From: Pelagimonas varians
GTDB taxonomy: Bacteria; Pseudomonadota; Alphaproteobacteria; Rhodobacterales; Rhodobacteraceae
Assembly (NCBI RefSeq): GCF_003208435.1
Contig: NZ_QKMF01000003.1
Location: 62,001-126,000 of the forward strand
Reading direction: 5' to 3'
DNA: 64,000 nt
Position numbers and translations under genes: made by a program. Position 1 is the stretch's first letter. Each line of letters opens with the position of its first letter. Shown here one piece after another: positions 18,773-26,478 of the stretch. The notes under the pieces are model-generated. The model was not told where the DNA came from and did not search any database. It saw only the letters and a program-made list of their open reading frames with translations.

Positions 18773-19965
18773 CTGGTGTGTCACTGCCCCGCAAAGAACT
18801 GTTCGATATCCCTGAGGGGGTGATCTACCTTGACGGGAATTCGCTTGGCGTTCTGCCCAAAGGGGCGGTCGAACGCGCGGCCTCTGTGATCCAAAATGAA
18901 TGGGGCGGCCAGTTGATCAAGGCGTGGAACACGGCTGGTTGGATGGCGTTGCCGCAGATCGTCGGGAACAAGATTGCCGACCTGATTGGCGCGCCCGCTG
19001 GCTCTGTCGCGACTGGGGATACCTTGTCGATCAAAGTCTACCAGGCCTTGGCTGCGGCTTTGAAAATGCGCCCTGACCGCCGTGTGATTTTGTCGGACAA
19101 GGGGAATTTCCCAAGTGACCTGTATATGGCCCAAGGTCTGATCGATACCATCGACAAGGGGTATGAGTTGCAAACCCCCGCACCCGAAGATGTCGCTGCA
19201 GCCATCACCAAAGACGTGGCCGTAGTGATGCTGACACAGGTTGATTACCGCTCGGGCCGGATGCACGATATGCAGGCGATCACCAAAGCCGCTCATGCTG
19301 CAGGTGCTGTGATGATCTGGGATCTGGCGCATTCGGCCGGCGCAGTTCCGGTCGACATGGCGGCGTCGAACGCCGAATTTGCAGTGGGCTGTAGCTATAA
19401 GTACCTGAATGGTGGCCCCGGTGCCCCGGCCTTTATTTATGTGCGGCCAGACGTCGTCGAGGGCATCAAACCAGCCCTGTCCGGCTGGCTTGGGCATGAT
19501 GCGCCTTTTGCGATGGAGCTGACCTACCGCCCCGCTATGTCCACCGAACGGATGCGTGTCGGCACACCGCCCATCTTGCAGCTGGCTGTTTTGGAACAGG
19601 CGCTTTATGCTTGGGATGGTGTCGAAATGGCCGATCTGCGCGCTGCGTCAATCGCCCTGTCCGAAAAATTCATCCACGAAGTCGAGACCCGCTGTCCACA
19701 GCTAACACTTGCCAGCCCGCGCGATCCGAATGTCCGCGGCTCGCAAGTCTCGTTTGAATTCGAGAATGGTTACGCCGCGATGCAGGCCTTGATTGAACGC
19801 GGCGTGATTGGGGATTTTCGCGCGCCAAATATCATGCGTTTCGGCTTTACCCCGCTCTATCTTGATGAAAAGGATGTGGTTGCCGCCGCTGAAATCATCG
19901 AAGATGTGATCGGCAACGATATTTGGCGCGACCCCAAATACAACATCGTTTCGCGCGTAACCTGA
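18769..19965 (+). CDS. kynU: kynureninase
   Basis: A 398-residue PLP enzyme that cleaves kynurenine to anthranilate and alanine. Length and motifs match the family: YLDGNSLGVLPKG at the N terminus, WGGQLIKAWNTAGWM, TGDTLSIKVYQALAAAL, DLAHSAGAVPVD with the PLP-contacting Asp, and CSYKYLNGGPGAPAF with the Schiff-base Lys at residue 211. The C-terminal FRAPNIMRFGFTPLY is also typical. It overlaps the Rid gene by 4 bases. It supplies anthranilate to the ligase encoded 7 kb upstream in the same operon. No kynurenine formamidase gene is in the operon. Confidence 0.95.
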   Translation: MTGVSLPRKELFDIPEGVIYLDGNSLGVLPKGAVERAASVIQNEWGGQLIKAWNTAGWMALPQIVGNKIADLIGAPAGSVATGDTLSIKVYQALAAALKMRPDRRVILSDKGNFPSDLYMAQGLIDTIDKGYELQTPAPEDVAAAITKDVAVVMLTQVDYRSGRMHDMQAITKAAHAAGAVMIWDLAHSAGAVPVDMAASNAEFAVGCSYKYLNGGPGAPAFIYVRPDVVEGIKPALSGWLGHDAPFAMELTYRPAMSTERMRVGTPPILQLAVLEQALYAWDGVEMADLRAASIALSEKFIHEVETRCPQLTLASPRDPNVRGSQVSFEFENGYAAMQALIERGVIGDFRAPNIMRFGFTPLYLDEKDVVAAAEIIEDVIGNDIWRDPKYNIVSRVT

Positions 19966-19975
19966 GGACACCTTG

Positions 19976-20212
19976 ATGACCTGTCTCTTTGTTCAAATCC
20001 AGTGCCGCCCCGGCACAACATACAAAGTCGCCGATGAAATCGCCCTGCGTGAATTTCATTCCGAACTCTATTCCACCAGCGGCCAATATGAGTTGTTGAT
20101 GAAGCTCTACGTTCCGGAAGACGAGGACGTTGGAAAGTACATCAATGCCAAATTGATGGATATCGACGGCATTGAACGGACCTTTACCACTTTGACGTTC
20201 AAAGCGTTCTAA
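19976..20212 (+). CDS. stand-alone Lrp/AsnC effector-binding (RAM) domain protein
   Basis: A 78-residue protein made only of the alpha-beta RAM domain of Lrp/AsnC regulators (VQIQCRPGTTYKVADEIA, YSTSGQYELLMKLYVPEDEDVGKYI, IDGIERTFTTLTFKAF). The DNA-binding domain is absent. GAGGA 7 bases before the ATG at 19976 decides the start over the TTG one codon earlier. It follows kynureninase by 10 bases as the last gene of the operon. Such proteins bind amino acids, so it may sense tryptophan, kynurenine or anthranilate and modulate an Lrp-type regulator or an enzyme. That role is inference. Confidence 0.85.
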   Translation: MTCLFVQIQCRPGTTYKVADEIALREFHSELYSTSGQYELLMKLYVPEDEDVGKYINAKLMDIDGIERTFTTLTFKAF

Positions 20213-20231
20213 CCCAGCGCGCTACTTTCTT

Positions 20232-20284
20232 GTGCTTCATCTTGCCAGAAAAACTCCGGGGAGCGCGAGGGGCTGGCCCCTCGC
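20232..20284 (-). repeat. palindromic intergenic repeat, copy 1
   Basis: About 53 bases between the end of the tryptophan operon and the convergent rpiR gene. It contains a perfect 9-bp stem (GCGAGGGGC/GCCCCTCGC, 20265-20284) and a conserved flank. On the minus strand it reads stem, then CGCTCCCCGGAGTTTTT, then GCAAGATGAAG. The same element occurs in the other orientation at 26389-26440. Lying between convergent genes, the hairpin may also end transcription. Confidence 0.7.
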
Positions 20285-20311
20285 ATCTGCACTCTCAATT
20301 TTGCGCAAACC

Positions 20312-21193
20312 CTAGTTACTTCGGAAAATCCGGCTTTCACCGATCATTTGCTCAAGTGCGGTGATCCGGTCTGTACTTGAGTACAAGGTTTGAATTTCGG
20401 CAACAAACGTCTCGATCAAAAAGTTGATCGCAAGGGTGCTGTCCCAACTCGATGGAACTTCAACCGAGGTCCGAAAGGTATAGGACGCATATTTTTCAAT
20501 CGGGCTGCCCCATTGGTCGGTGAACAACACGATGTTTGCCCCCTGACCAACCACAAGGCTGGCCAGATGCTGCAATTCTTTCTCGTAGCGGCGAATGTCA
20601 AACACGATCAGCGTGGCATTTTCATCCATGTCCAGTAAGGACTGCGGCCAGACCGATGGTGAGCTGTCAAGCAGATGCACACCTGGCCGGATAATCTGAA
20701 GATGATTGAAAAAGTAGTGCGCATTTGATCGGGTGATCCGCCCGCCCAAGACATATAGCGCGCGCACCGGATCCGCCATCAGATGAGCAACAGCGTCGAA
20801 CTCGGCAGGATCAATCCGGTTGATTGTGGCATTGATGTTCTGTGACACTGCCAAGGCAAAGCGGCTCACGATGTGGTCTTTGTTGTCTGTGGCCGTTGGA
20901 GGGGCCAGTTTTGCCAGCGGCTCCTTCATTCGGGCGGCAATTTCCTCACGGATCGCGTTTTGCAGATCGGGGAACCCGTCATAGCCCAGTTTCCGTGCCA
21001 ACCGGATGATCGTCGGTGTCGACACCTCGGCGTTGTCAGCGAGTTTGGTGATGGATTGCAAACCCGCCACAAGGGAATCATCCGTCAAAACGGCGGTCAA
21101 TCTACGTTCGGCAGCGGTCAACTCTGCCTGCTTGTCGCGTATTCGATCAAGGACAAGGCCCGAAATTTGAATTTTTGACGGTTCTTTAGTCAT
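20312..21193 (-). CDS. MurR/RpiR-family transcriptional regulator
   Basis: A 293-residue regulator with an N-terminal HTH_6 domain (LTAAERRLTAVL then LADNAEVSTPTIIRLARKLGYDGFPDLQNAIREE) and a C-terminal SIS phosphosugar-type domain (about residues 120-260; VRALYVLGGRITRSNAHYF, VIVFD-type core). The ATG at 21193 (MTKEPSKIQ) is chosen because upstream in-frame codons run into the divergent promoter. It faces the amidohydrolase-TRAP-glutamine-synthetase operon across 74 bases and probably represses it. Two similar inverted repeats in that gap are its likely sites. A sugar-isomerase domain controlling an amine pathway is unusual, though seen beside other TRAP operons. Confidence 0.88.
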   Translation of the reverse strand: MTKEPSKIQISGLVLDRIRDKQAELTAAERRLTAVLTDDSLVAGLQSITKLADNAEVSTPTIIRLARKLGYDGFPDLQNAIREEIAARMKEPLAKLAPPTATDNKDHIVSRFALAVSQNINATINRIDPAEFDAVAHLMADPVRALYVLGGRITRSNAHYFFNHLQIIRPGVHLLDSSPSVWPQSLLDMDENATLIVFDIRRYEKELQHLASLVVGQGANIVLFTDQWGSPIEKYASYTFRTSVEVPSSWDSTLAINFLIETFVAEIQTLYSSTDRITALEQMIGESRIFRSN

Positions 21194-21205
21194 AAACCTA
21201 ACGAG

Positions 21206-21221
21206 TGTAGAGAATGCTACA
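21206..21221. promoter_or_regulatory. candidate RpiR operator, site 1
   Basis: TGTAGAGAATGCTACA: 5-bp perfect arms (TGTAG/CTACA) around 6 bases, just upstream of the rpiR start. It shares the TGTAG-N6-(C/T)TACA pattern with site 2, 44 bases away centre to centre. Confidence 0.5.
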
Positions 21222-21230
21222 GAAATTTCC

Positions 21231-21265
21231 TTGACACATAGGTGTCTCTTGTAGTGATCATTACA
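21231..21265 (+). promoter_or_regulatory. promoter -35 box with overlapping RpiR operator, site 2
   Basis: A consensus TTGACA at 21231-21236 is followed by TGTAGTGATCATTACA at 21250-21265, a near-perfect 16-bp palindrome (7 of 8 pairs). The palindrome covers the expected -10 region and ends two bases before the ATG at 21268. There is no room for a Shine-Dalgarno sequence, so the transcript may be leaderless, and a bound repressor would block the promoter directly. Confidence 0.5.
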
Positions 21266-21267
21266 CA

Positions 21268-22035
21268 ATGTCACGTTTTGAACAACAAGTCGATACATGG
21301 GGCTGGCCAGCCGCCGCTGTCTTTGGGGAACCGGGGCAGGGGGCGTTTGTTTTGGTGTGCGAACACGCCTCGCGTTTTATCCCGCCCAACGCCGATGATC
21401 TGGGTCTGAGCGCCGAAGCAAAGCTGTCGCATGCGGCTTGGGATATCGGGGCTTTGGACTTGGCCAAACGCTTAAGTGCGCGGCTGCAGTCACCGCTGGT
21501 GGCCGGGCAGATCTCGCGCCTTGTGTATGATTGCAACCGTCCGCTTGAGGCCGTTGATTGCTGCCCTGTGCGCAGTGAAATATATGATGTTCCGGGCAAT
21601 CAGGACATGCTTGATACTTGCCGCCAAGCCCGCTTTGAGCAAATACACAACCCGTTTCACGCCGCCGTTTCCAGGGTTCTCAATGCCGCAGGACCGCAGG
21701 CGATTTTGGTGACGATCCACAGTTTCACCCCGATCTACAATGGCACGCCGCGCCATGTCGAATTGGGATATTTAAGCCATACCGACAACCGTTTCGCACA
21801 GGCATGTCTGGCACAAGAACACAAACGCGGCCGAATGAGGGCCGCTTTGGACGAACCCTATTCAGCCACAGATGGCGTGACCTACAGCCTGCAAAAACAC
21901 GGCGAAGCGCAAGGGCTATTGAATGTCATGATCGAAGTGCGAAACGATTTGATCGATACTGCCCCAAAGGCGCAATCCGTCGCTGACCATCTGGCCGCCA
22001 CATTGATTGCCGCCAAGAAAGAGGTGCAGCCGTGA
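21268..22035 (+). CDS. N-formylglutamate amidohydrolase-family protein
   Basis: A 255-residue zinc-dependent amidohydrolase of the HutG/N-formylglutamate deformylase fold. FVLVCEHASRFIPPN near the start supplies metal ligands, with SRLVYDCNRP and VTIHSFTPIYNG further on. The family hydrolyses N-acyl-glutamates. Here it sits with a glutamine-synthetase-like ligase and two dehydrogenases and no hut genes, so it more likely removes the gamma-glutamyl group from an oxidised intermediate. This is inference. There is no ribosome binding site before the ATG, and a promoter lies immediately upstream. It overlaps the TRAP small-subunit gene by 4 bases. Confidence 0.85.
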   Translation: MSRFEQQVDTWGWPAAAVFGEPGQGAFVLVCEHASRFIPPNADDLGLSAEAKLSHAAWDIGALDLAKRLSARLQSPLVAGQISRLVYDCNRPLEAVDCCPVRSEIYDVPGNQDMLDTCRQARFEQIHNPFHAAVSRVLNAAGPQAILVTIHSFTPIYNGTPRHVELGYLSHTDNRFAQACLAQEHKRGRMRAALDEPYSATDGVTYSLQKHGEAQGLLNVMIEVRNDLIDTAPKAQSVADHLAATLIAAKKEVQP

Positions 22036-22550
22036 GCGCGATGCACAAATTTATCAAGGTGGTGGATGCCATCAACTACCGCATAGGACGGGTCACGATG
22101 TACGGGATCTTTGTGATGATGGCGATTTTGCTGTGGTCTTCAATCTCGAAAACGTTTTTCGACCCGTCTTTGTGGACCTTGGAAATGGCCCAGTTTGCCA
22201 TGGTGGCCTATTATATTTTGGGCGGCCCCTATTCGATCCAGATGGGCACCAACGTGCGGATGGATTTGCTGTATGGTGAATGGTCAACCCGGCGCAAAGC
22301 CGCTGTAGATATCGTTACAGTGCTGTTTTTGATCTTCTATCTGGTTGTTCTGCTTTGGGGCGGAATCGACAGCACGATGTATAGTTTTCAATACGGAGGC
22401 GAGCGTAGTCCAACCGCGTGGCGCCCTTACCTTTGGCCGATCAAAGTGATCATGTGCACCGGCATCACCTTGATGTTGTTGCAGGCCTTATCCGAACTTG
22501 CCAAAGATATTCTGCGTCTGCGCGGAGAGGAAATCCCGCATGTCGTATGA
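22032..22550 (+). CDS. TRAP transporter small permease (DctQ type)
   Basis: A 172-residue inner-membrane protein with four hydrophobic helices, typical of DctQ subunits of TRAP secondary transporters. It starts with GTG at 22032, supported by GAGGTG 5 bases upstream, and overlaps the amidohydrolase stop (GTGA); an ATG at 22041 is the alternative. The segment MGTNVRMDLLYG is the usual cytoplasmic loop of the family. It overlaps the large permease gene that follows. Confidence 0.9.
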   Translation: MSAMHKFIKVVDAINYRIGRVTMYGIFVMMAILLWSSISKTFFDPSLWTLEMAQFAMVAYYILGGPYSIQMGTNVRMDLLYGEWSTRRKAAVDIVTVLFLIFYLVVLLWGGIDSTMYSFQYGGERSPTAWRPYLWPIKVIMCTGITLMLLQALSELAKDILRLRGEEIPHVV

Positions 22551-23865
22551 GATGATCGCCATCTTTATGTTCGCCACCATGATGGCGATGCTGCTGACCG
22601 GTCAGCGGGTTTTTGGCGCGATCGGCTTTGTGGCCGTGATCGCGGCTTTGGTGCTGTGGGGGGACCGCGGCGGCTATGATCTGGCATTTTCATCGGCCAT
22701 GAAGCTGATGAAGTGGTATCCGCTGCTGACCCTGCCGATGTTCATTTTTATGGGCTATGTGTTGTCTGAATCCAAGATTGCCGATGATCTGTACAAGATG
22801 TTCCATGTCTGGATGGGGGGGCTGCGCGGTGGCCTTGCCATCGGCACTATCGGCCTCATGGTGCTGATTTCGGCGATGAACGGCCTTAGCGTTGCAGGTA
22901 TGGCAATTGGCGCGACCATCGCCCTGCCTGAGCTTTTGAAACGCAACTACGACAAGAGGATGGTGACGGGGGTGATCCAAGCGGGATCTTCGCTGGGCAT
23001 CTTGGTGCCGCCTTCGGTGGTGCTGGTTCTCTACGCGATGATTGCGCGCCAACCGGTGGGGCAGCTATGGCTTGCGGGGATTGTGCCGGGCCTGATGATG
23101 GCCGCGCTGTTCATCTTGTACATTGTCGTGCGCTGCCATTTTAACCCGTCGCTCGGGCCCGCGCTGAGCGAAGAAGAACGCGCCATGCCGCGCGCCGAAA
23201 AGCTGGCGTTGCTGCGCGCTGGTCTGCTGCCGGTGGTTATCTTTGCAACGATGATGGTTCCCTTTGTGAATGGCTGGACGTCGCTGGTCGAAAGCTCGGC
23301 TATCGGGGCGATAACGGCCTTTGTCGCAGCGGTTCTCAAGGGGCGGATGACGCGCGAAGTGTTTGAAAATTCGGTTCGCATGACTCTTGGCATCAGCTGT
23401 ATGTTCATGTGGATCATTCTTGCCGCACTGGCTTTTGGCGCGGTGTTTGATGGCCTCGGCGCGGTCAACGCGATCAAAGACCTGTTCACCGATCGGCTGG
23501 ACCTTGATCCTTGGGTCGTGCTGATCTTGATGCAGCTTAGTTTTATCATCATGGGCACCTTCCTCGATGACACGGCTATGCTGGTCATCGTCGCGCCGCT
23601 TTACGTGCCGCTGGTAAAGGCGTTAGGCTTTGATTTGATCTGGTACGGCGTGCTCTATACGATCACCACCCAGATTGCCTATATGACGCCGCCCTTTGGC
23701 TATAACCTGTTTTTGATGCGCGCCATGGCTCCGCCTGAAATCACACTTAAGGACATTTACGGATCGATCTTGCCGTTTGTTCTCGTGATGGTTTTCGCCC
23801 TGAGCCTGGTGATCCTTTTCCCGCAGATTGCTCTGTGGCTGCCAAACTATGTTTACGGAAATTAA
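22540..23865 (+). CDS. TRAP transporter large permease (DctM type)
   Basis: A 441-residue permease with about twelve hydrophobic segments. Family motifs include YPLLTLPMFIFMGYVLSESKIADDLY, GSSLGILVPPSVVLVLYAMI, FLDDTAMLVIVAPLYVPL and TTQIAYMTPPFGYNLFLMRA. The ATG at 22540 overlaps the end of the DctQ-type gene by 11 bases and has GGAGAGG upstream. It is the ion-coupled transport subunit of the TRAP system. Confidence 0.93.
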   Translation: MSYEMIAIFMFATMMAMLLTGQRVFGAIGFVAVIAALVLWGDRGGYDLAFSSAMKLMKWYPLLTLPMFIFMGYVLSESKIADDLYKMFHVWMGGLRGGLAIGTIGLMVLISAMNGLSVAGMAIGATIALPELLKRNYDKRMVTGVIQAGSSLGILVPPSVVLVLYAMIARQPVGQLWLAGIVPGLMMAALFILYIVVRCHFNPSLGPALSEEERAMPRAEKLALLRAGLLPVVIFATMMVPFVNGWTSLVESSAIGAITAFVAAVLKGRMTREVFENSVRMTLGISCMFMWIILAALAFGAVFDGLGAVNAIKDLFTDRLDLDPWVVLILMQLSFIIMGTFLDDTAMLVIVAPLYVPLVKALGFDLIWYGVLYTITTQIAYMTPPFGYNLFLMRAMAPPEITLKDIYGSILPFVLVMVFALSLVILFPQIALWLPNYVYGN

Positions 23866-23919
23866 CAACAAAAGACCCGGTTAACGGGTGTTCACATAAA
23901 CCCACTTGGAGGACTTAAC

Positions 23920-24954
23920 ATGACCACAAGACGTAAGTTTATCACCACCGCAGGGGCCGGTCTGGCCGCGGCTCCGCTGGCAACTCCGGCCCTGGCGCAA
24001 AGCACCATCAAATGGCGCATGCAAACCTATGCAGGGTCCGCATTGGCCGAGCATGTGGTGAAGCCTGCTGTTGATATGTTCAACAAAATCGCGGGCGACC
24101 GCATGCAGATCGAACTGTTCTACGCCGATCAGCTTGTGCCTACAGGTGAATTGTTCCGTGCCATGCAGCGCGGCACAATCGACGCGGTTCAGTCCGACGA
24201 CGATTCCATGGCATCGCCCACCGATGTCACGGTTTTTGGCGGCTATTTCCCCTTTGCGTCACGCTATTCTTTGGACGTGCCAGTGCTGTTCAACCAATAC
24301 GGTCTGAACGAAATCTGGGACGAAGAGTATTCCAAAGTTGGCGTCAAGCACATCAGCGCCGGCGCTTGGGATCCTTGCCACTTCGCCACCAAAGATCCGA
24401 TCAATTCGCTGGCTGACCTCAAAGGCAAGCGCATCTTCACCTTCCCGACAGCTGGTCGTTTCCTGACCCAGTTCGGTGTGGTTCCTGTGACCCTGCCTTG
24501 GGAAGACATCGAAGTCGCGATGCAAACCGGCGAGCTGGACGGCGTTGCGTGGTCGGGTATCACCGAAGACTACACCGTTGGTTGGGCTGACGTGACCAAC
24601 TATTTCCTCACCAACAACATTTCGGGTGCTTGGGCCGGATCGTTCTTTGCCAATATGGATCGTTGGAACGAGCTGCCAGAAGATCTGCAAACGCTGTTCC
24701 GCGTTTGCTGTGATCAGTCGCATTACTACCGTCAGTGGTGGTATTGGGGCGGCGAAGCGTCTTTGCGGGTTGATGGCACCAAGATGGAGCTGACCACCAT
24801 TCCCGACGAAGAATGGGCAACTGTTGAAGCTGCGGCGCAGACATTCTGGGATGAAATCGCGGCCGAGTCCGAAACAAAGGCCAAGGTTGTTGCGATCATC
24901 AAGAAGTACAACGCCGACATGCAAAAAGCCGGTCGGCCTTACCGCTACGGCTAA
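23920..24954 (+). CDS. TRAP transporter solute-binding protein (DctP type)
   Basis: A 344-residue periplasmic binding protein with a Tat signal (TTRRKFITTAGAGLAAAPLATPALAQ). The core follows the DctP fold: LAEHVVKPAVDMFNKIAGDRM and LKGKRIFTFPTAGRFLTQFG then MQTGELDGVAWSG. In most carboxylate-binding DctP proteins an Arg lies in a LKIRVP-type motif that grips the carboxylate. Here the equivalent stretch is RIFTFP, so the ligand may lack a carboxylate. A good GGAGG-type site precedes the ATG. It follows the large permease by 54 bases with a small hairpin between, and a strong hairpin follows its stop. Confidence 0.92.
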   Translation: MTTRRKFITTAGAGLAAAPLATPALAQSTIKWRMQTYAGSALAEHVVKPAVDMFNKIAGDRMQIELFYADQLVPTGELFRAMQRGTIDAVQSDDDSMASPTDVTVFGGYFPFASRYSLDVPVLFNQYGLNEIWDEEYSKVGVKHISAGAWDPCHFATKDPINSLADLKGKRIFTFPTAGRFLTQFGVVPVTLPWEDIEVAMQTGELDGVAWSGITEDYTVGWADVTNYFLTNNISGAWAGSFFANMDRWNELPEDLQTLFRVCCDQSHYYRQWWYWGGEASLRVDGTKMELTTIPDEEWATVEAAAQTFWDEIAAESETKAKVVAIIKKYNADMQKAGRPYRYG

Positions 24955-24962
24955 ATAACTCC

Positions 24963-24994
24963 GCTGCGCCTCGGACCGGTTTTCGGGGCGCAGC
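24963..24994 (+). other. in-operon hairpin after the TRAP binding-protein gene
   Basis: An 11-bp stem (GCTGCGCCTCG/CGGGGCGCAGC, one T-G pair) with a 10-base loop begins 9 bases after the dctP stop. No T-run follows. A stabilising or processing hairpin is more likely than a terminator. Confidence 0.6.
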
Positions 24995-25009
24995 ACTCTT
25001 TGGATTGGG

Positions 25010-26380
25010 ATGACGAAAATGAGTCAGGTTTTGAGCTTCGATACACTGAAGCAGCAGGTTGCGGACGGGTCAGTGGACACCGTCCTTGTTTGTCTTGTGG
25101 ACATGCAGGGCCGCCTGATGGGCAAGCGATTCCACGCCGGACATTTTGTGGCTGGTGCCTATGAAGAAACCCATTGCTGCAACTACCTTTTGGCCACTGA
25201 TCTGGAAATGGCCACACCCGAAGGTTTTGCGTCGACCAGTTGGGAAAGCGGTTACGGCGACTATGTGATGAAACCGGACCTGTCGTCATTGCGCCCCGTG
25301 CCTTGGCTTGAGGGCACCGTGATGGTGATTTGCGATGTGCTGGACCATCACACACATGAAGAGGTGCCCCATTCGCCGCGCGCAATTTTGAAAAAGCAAG
25401 TGGCGCGGCTGACCGAAATGGGTCTTACGCCAATGATGGCGACCGAGCTTGAGTTTTTCTTGTTCGAGAAAAGTCTGGACGAAATTCGCAAATCGGGCTT
25501 TCGCGATTTGCAGCCGATTTCCGGCTACAACGAAGATTACCACATTTTTCAGACCACGAAGGAAGAGCATGTGATGCGTCCTGTGCGCAATCACTTGTGG
25601 AACGCCGGAATTCCGATCGAGAATTCCAAGGGCGAAGCCGAAGCTGGTCAGGAAGAATTAAACATTAAATATGCCGCTGCGATGGATACAGCGGAATACC
25701 ACACCATTGCCAAACACGCGATCAAGGAGATCGCTTGGCAGCAGGGCCATGCCGCGAGTTTCCTGCCGAAGTGGAGCCATGACAAAGTCGGTTCTTCCAG
25801 CCACGTGCATCAATCGCTTTGGAAAGATGGTAAGAACGCATTTTTTGACCCCAGCGACAAGTTGGGGATGAGCGCGTTGATGAAGAACTATGTGGCGGGC
25901 ATGTTGAAATATGCGAGCGATTACACATACTTTTTGGCCCCCTACATCAACAGTTACAAACGGTTTATGAAGGGGACTTTCGCCCCGACACGGATCATCT
26001 GGTCAGTTGATAACCGGACTGCCGGTTTTCGGCTATGCGGCGAAGGCAGCAAATCAGTGCGGATGGAATGCCGGATCGGCGGATCGGACATCAACCCCTA
26101 TTTGGCGATGGCTGCCCTTTTGGCCGCCGGGATTGCAGGGATTGAAGAGGGGCTTGAGCTGGCTGCGCCGACGGTTGGCGATGCCTATTCAGGTGACACG
26201 GGGATGATCCCGGTCAATCTGCGTCAGGCACGTGAAGCTTTGCTGCATTCCGACATGTTGCGCACGGCATTTGGCGATGAAGTCATCACCCATTACGCCC
26301 GCGCGGCCGAAGTGGAGATTGAAGAGTTTGACCGTGTTGTAACCGATTGGGAAATTGCCCGCGGGTTTGAGCGCGTTTAA
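25010..26380 (+). CDS. glutamine synthetase-family gamma-glutamyl-amide ligase
   Basis: A 456-residue enzyme of the GlnA/PuuA superfamily that joins the gamma-carboxylate of glutamate to an amine using ATP. Metal and ATP motifs are present: ATELEFFLF, AGQEELNIKYA, KVGSSSHVHQSLW, NRTAGFRLCGEGSKSVRMECR. The adenylylation tyrosine region of classical GlnA is not recognisable. Its neighbours (alcohol and aldehyde dehydrogenases, amidohydrolase, TRAP uptake) point to an amine with a hydroxyl group, such as ethanolamine or an isopropanolamine; this is inference. Start 25010 or ATG 25019; neither has a strong ribosome binding site. PuuA, IpuC and Streptomyces GlnA4 are the nearest functional models known to me. 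Confidence 0.85.
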   Translation: MTKMSQVLSFDTLKQQVADGSVDTVLVCLVDMQGRLMGKRFHAGHFVAGAYEETHCCNYLLATDLEMATPEGFASTSWESGYGDYVMKPDLSSLRPVPWLEGTVMVICDVLDHHTHEEVPHSPRAILKKQVARLTEMGLTPMMATELEFFLFEKSLDEIRKSGFRDLQPISGYNEDYHIFQTTKEEHVMRPVRNHLWNAGIPIENSKGEAEAGQEELNIKYAAAMDTAEYHTIAKHAIKEIAWQQGHAASFLPKWSHDKVGSSSHVHQSLWKDGKNAFFDPSDKLGMSALMKNYVAGMLKYASDYTYFLAPYINSYKRFMKGTFAPTRIIWSVDNRTAGFRLCGEGSKSVRMECRIGGSDINPYLAMAALLAAGIAGIEEGLELAAPTVGDAYSGDTGMIPVNLRQAREALLHSDMLRTAFGDEVITHYARAAEVEIEEFDRVVTDWEIARGFERV

Positions 26381-26388
26381 CGGTTGGA

Positions 26389-26440
26389 GCGAGAGGCCAG
26401 CCTCTCGCGCTCTCCGGAGTTTTCTTAGCAAGATGAAGAG
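26389..26440 (+). repeat. palindromic intergenic repeat, copy 2
   Basis: Begins 8 bases after the glutamine-synthetase-like gene. It has a perfect 8-bp stem (GCGAGAGG/CCTCTCGC, loop CCAG), then GCTCTCCGGAGTTTTC, then GCAAGATGAAG. It matches the reverse complement of 20232-20284, with compensatory A/G and T/C changes in the stem. It occupies most of the gap before the aldehyde dehydrogenase. Confidence 0.7.
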
Positions 26441-26478
26441 CGGGGCCGGTGTGCCTCTTTGAACATGGAGTGTTGGCA

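Noticed and set aside
21268-22035. Assignment to histidine utilisation (hutG)
   Set aside because: No hutU, hutH, hutI or hutF is present, and the operon has ligase, dehydrogenase and TRAP genes instead.
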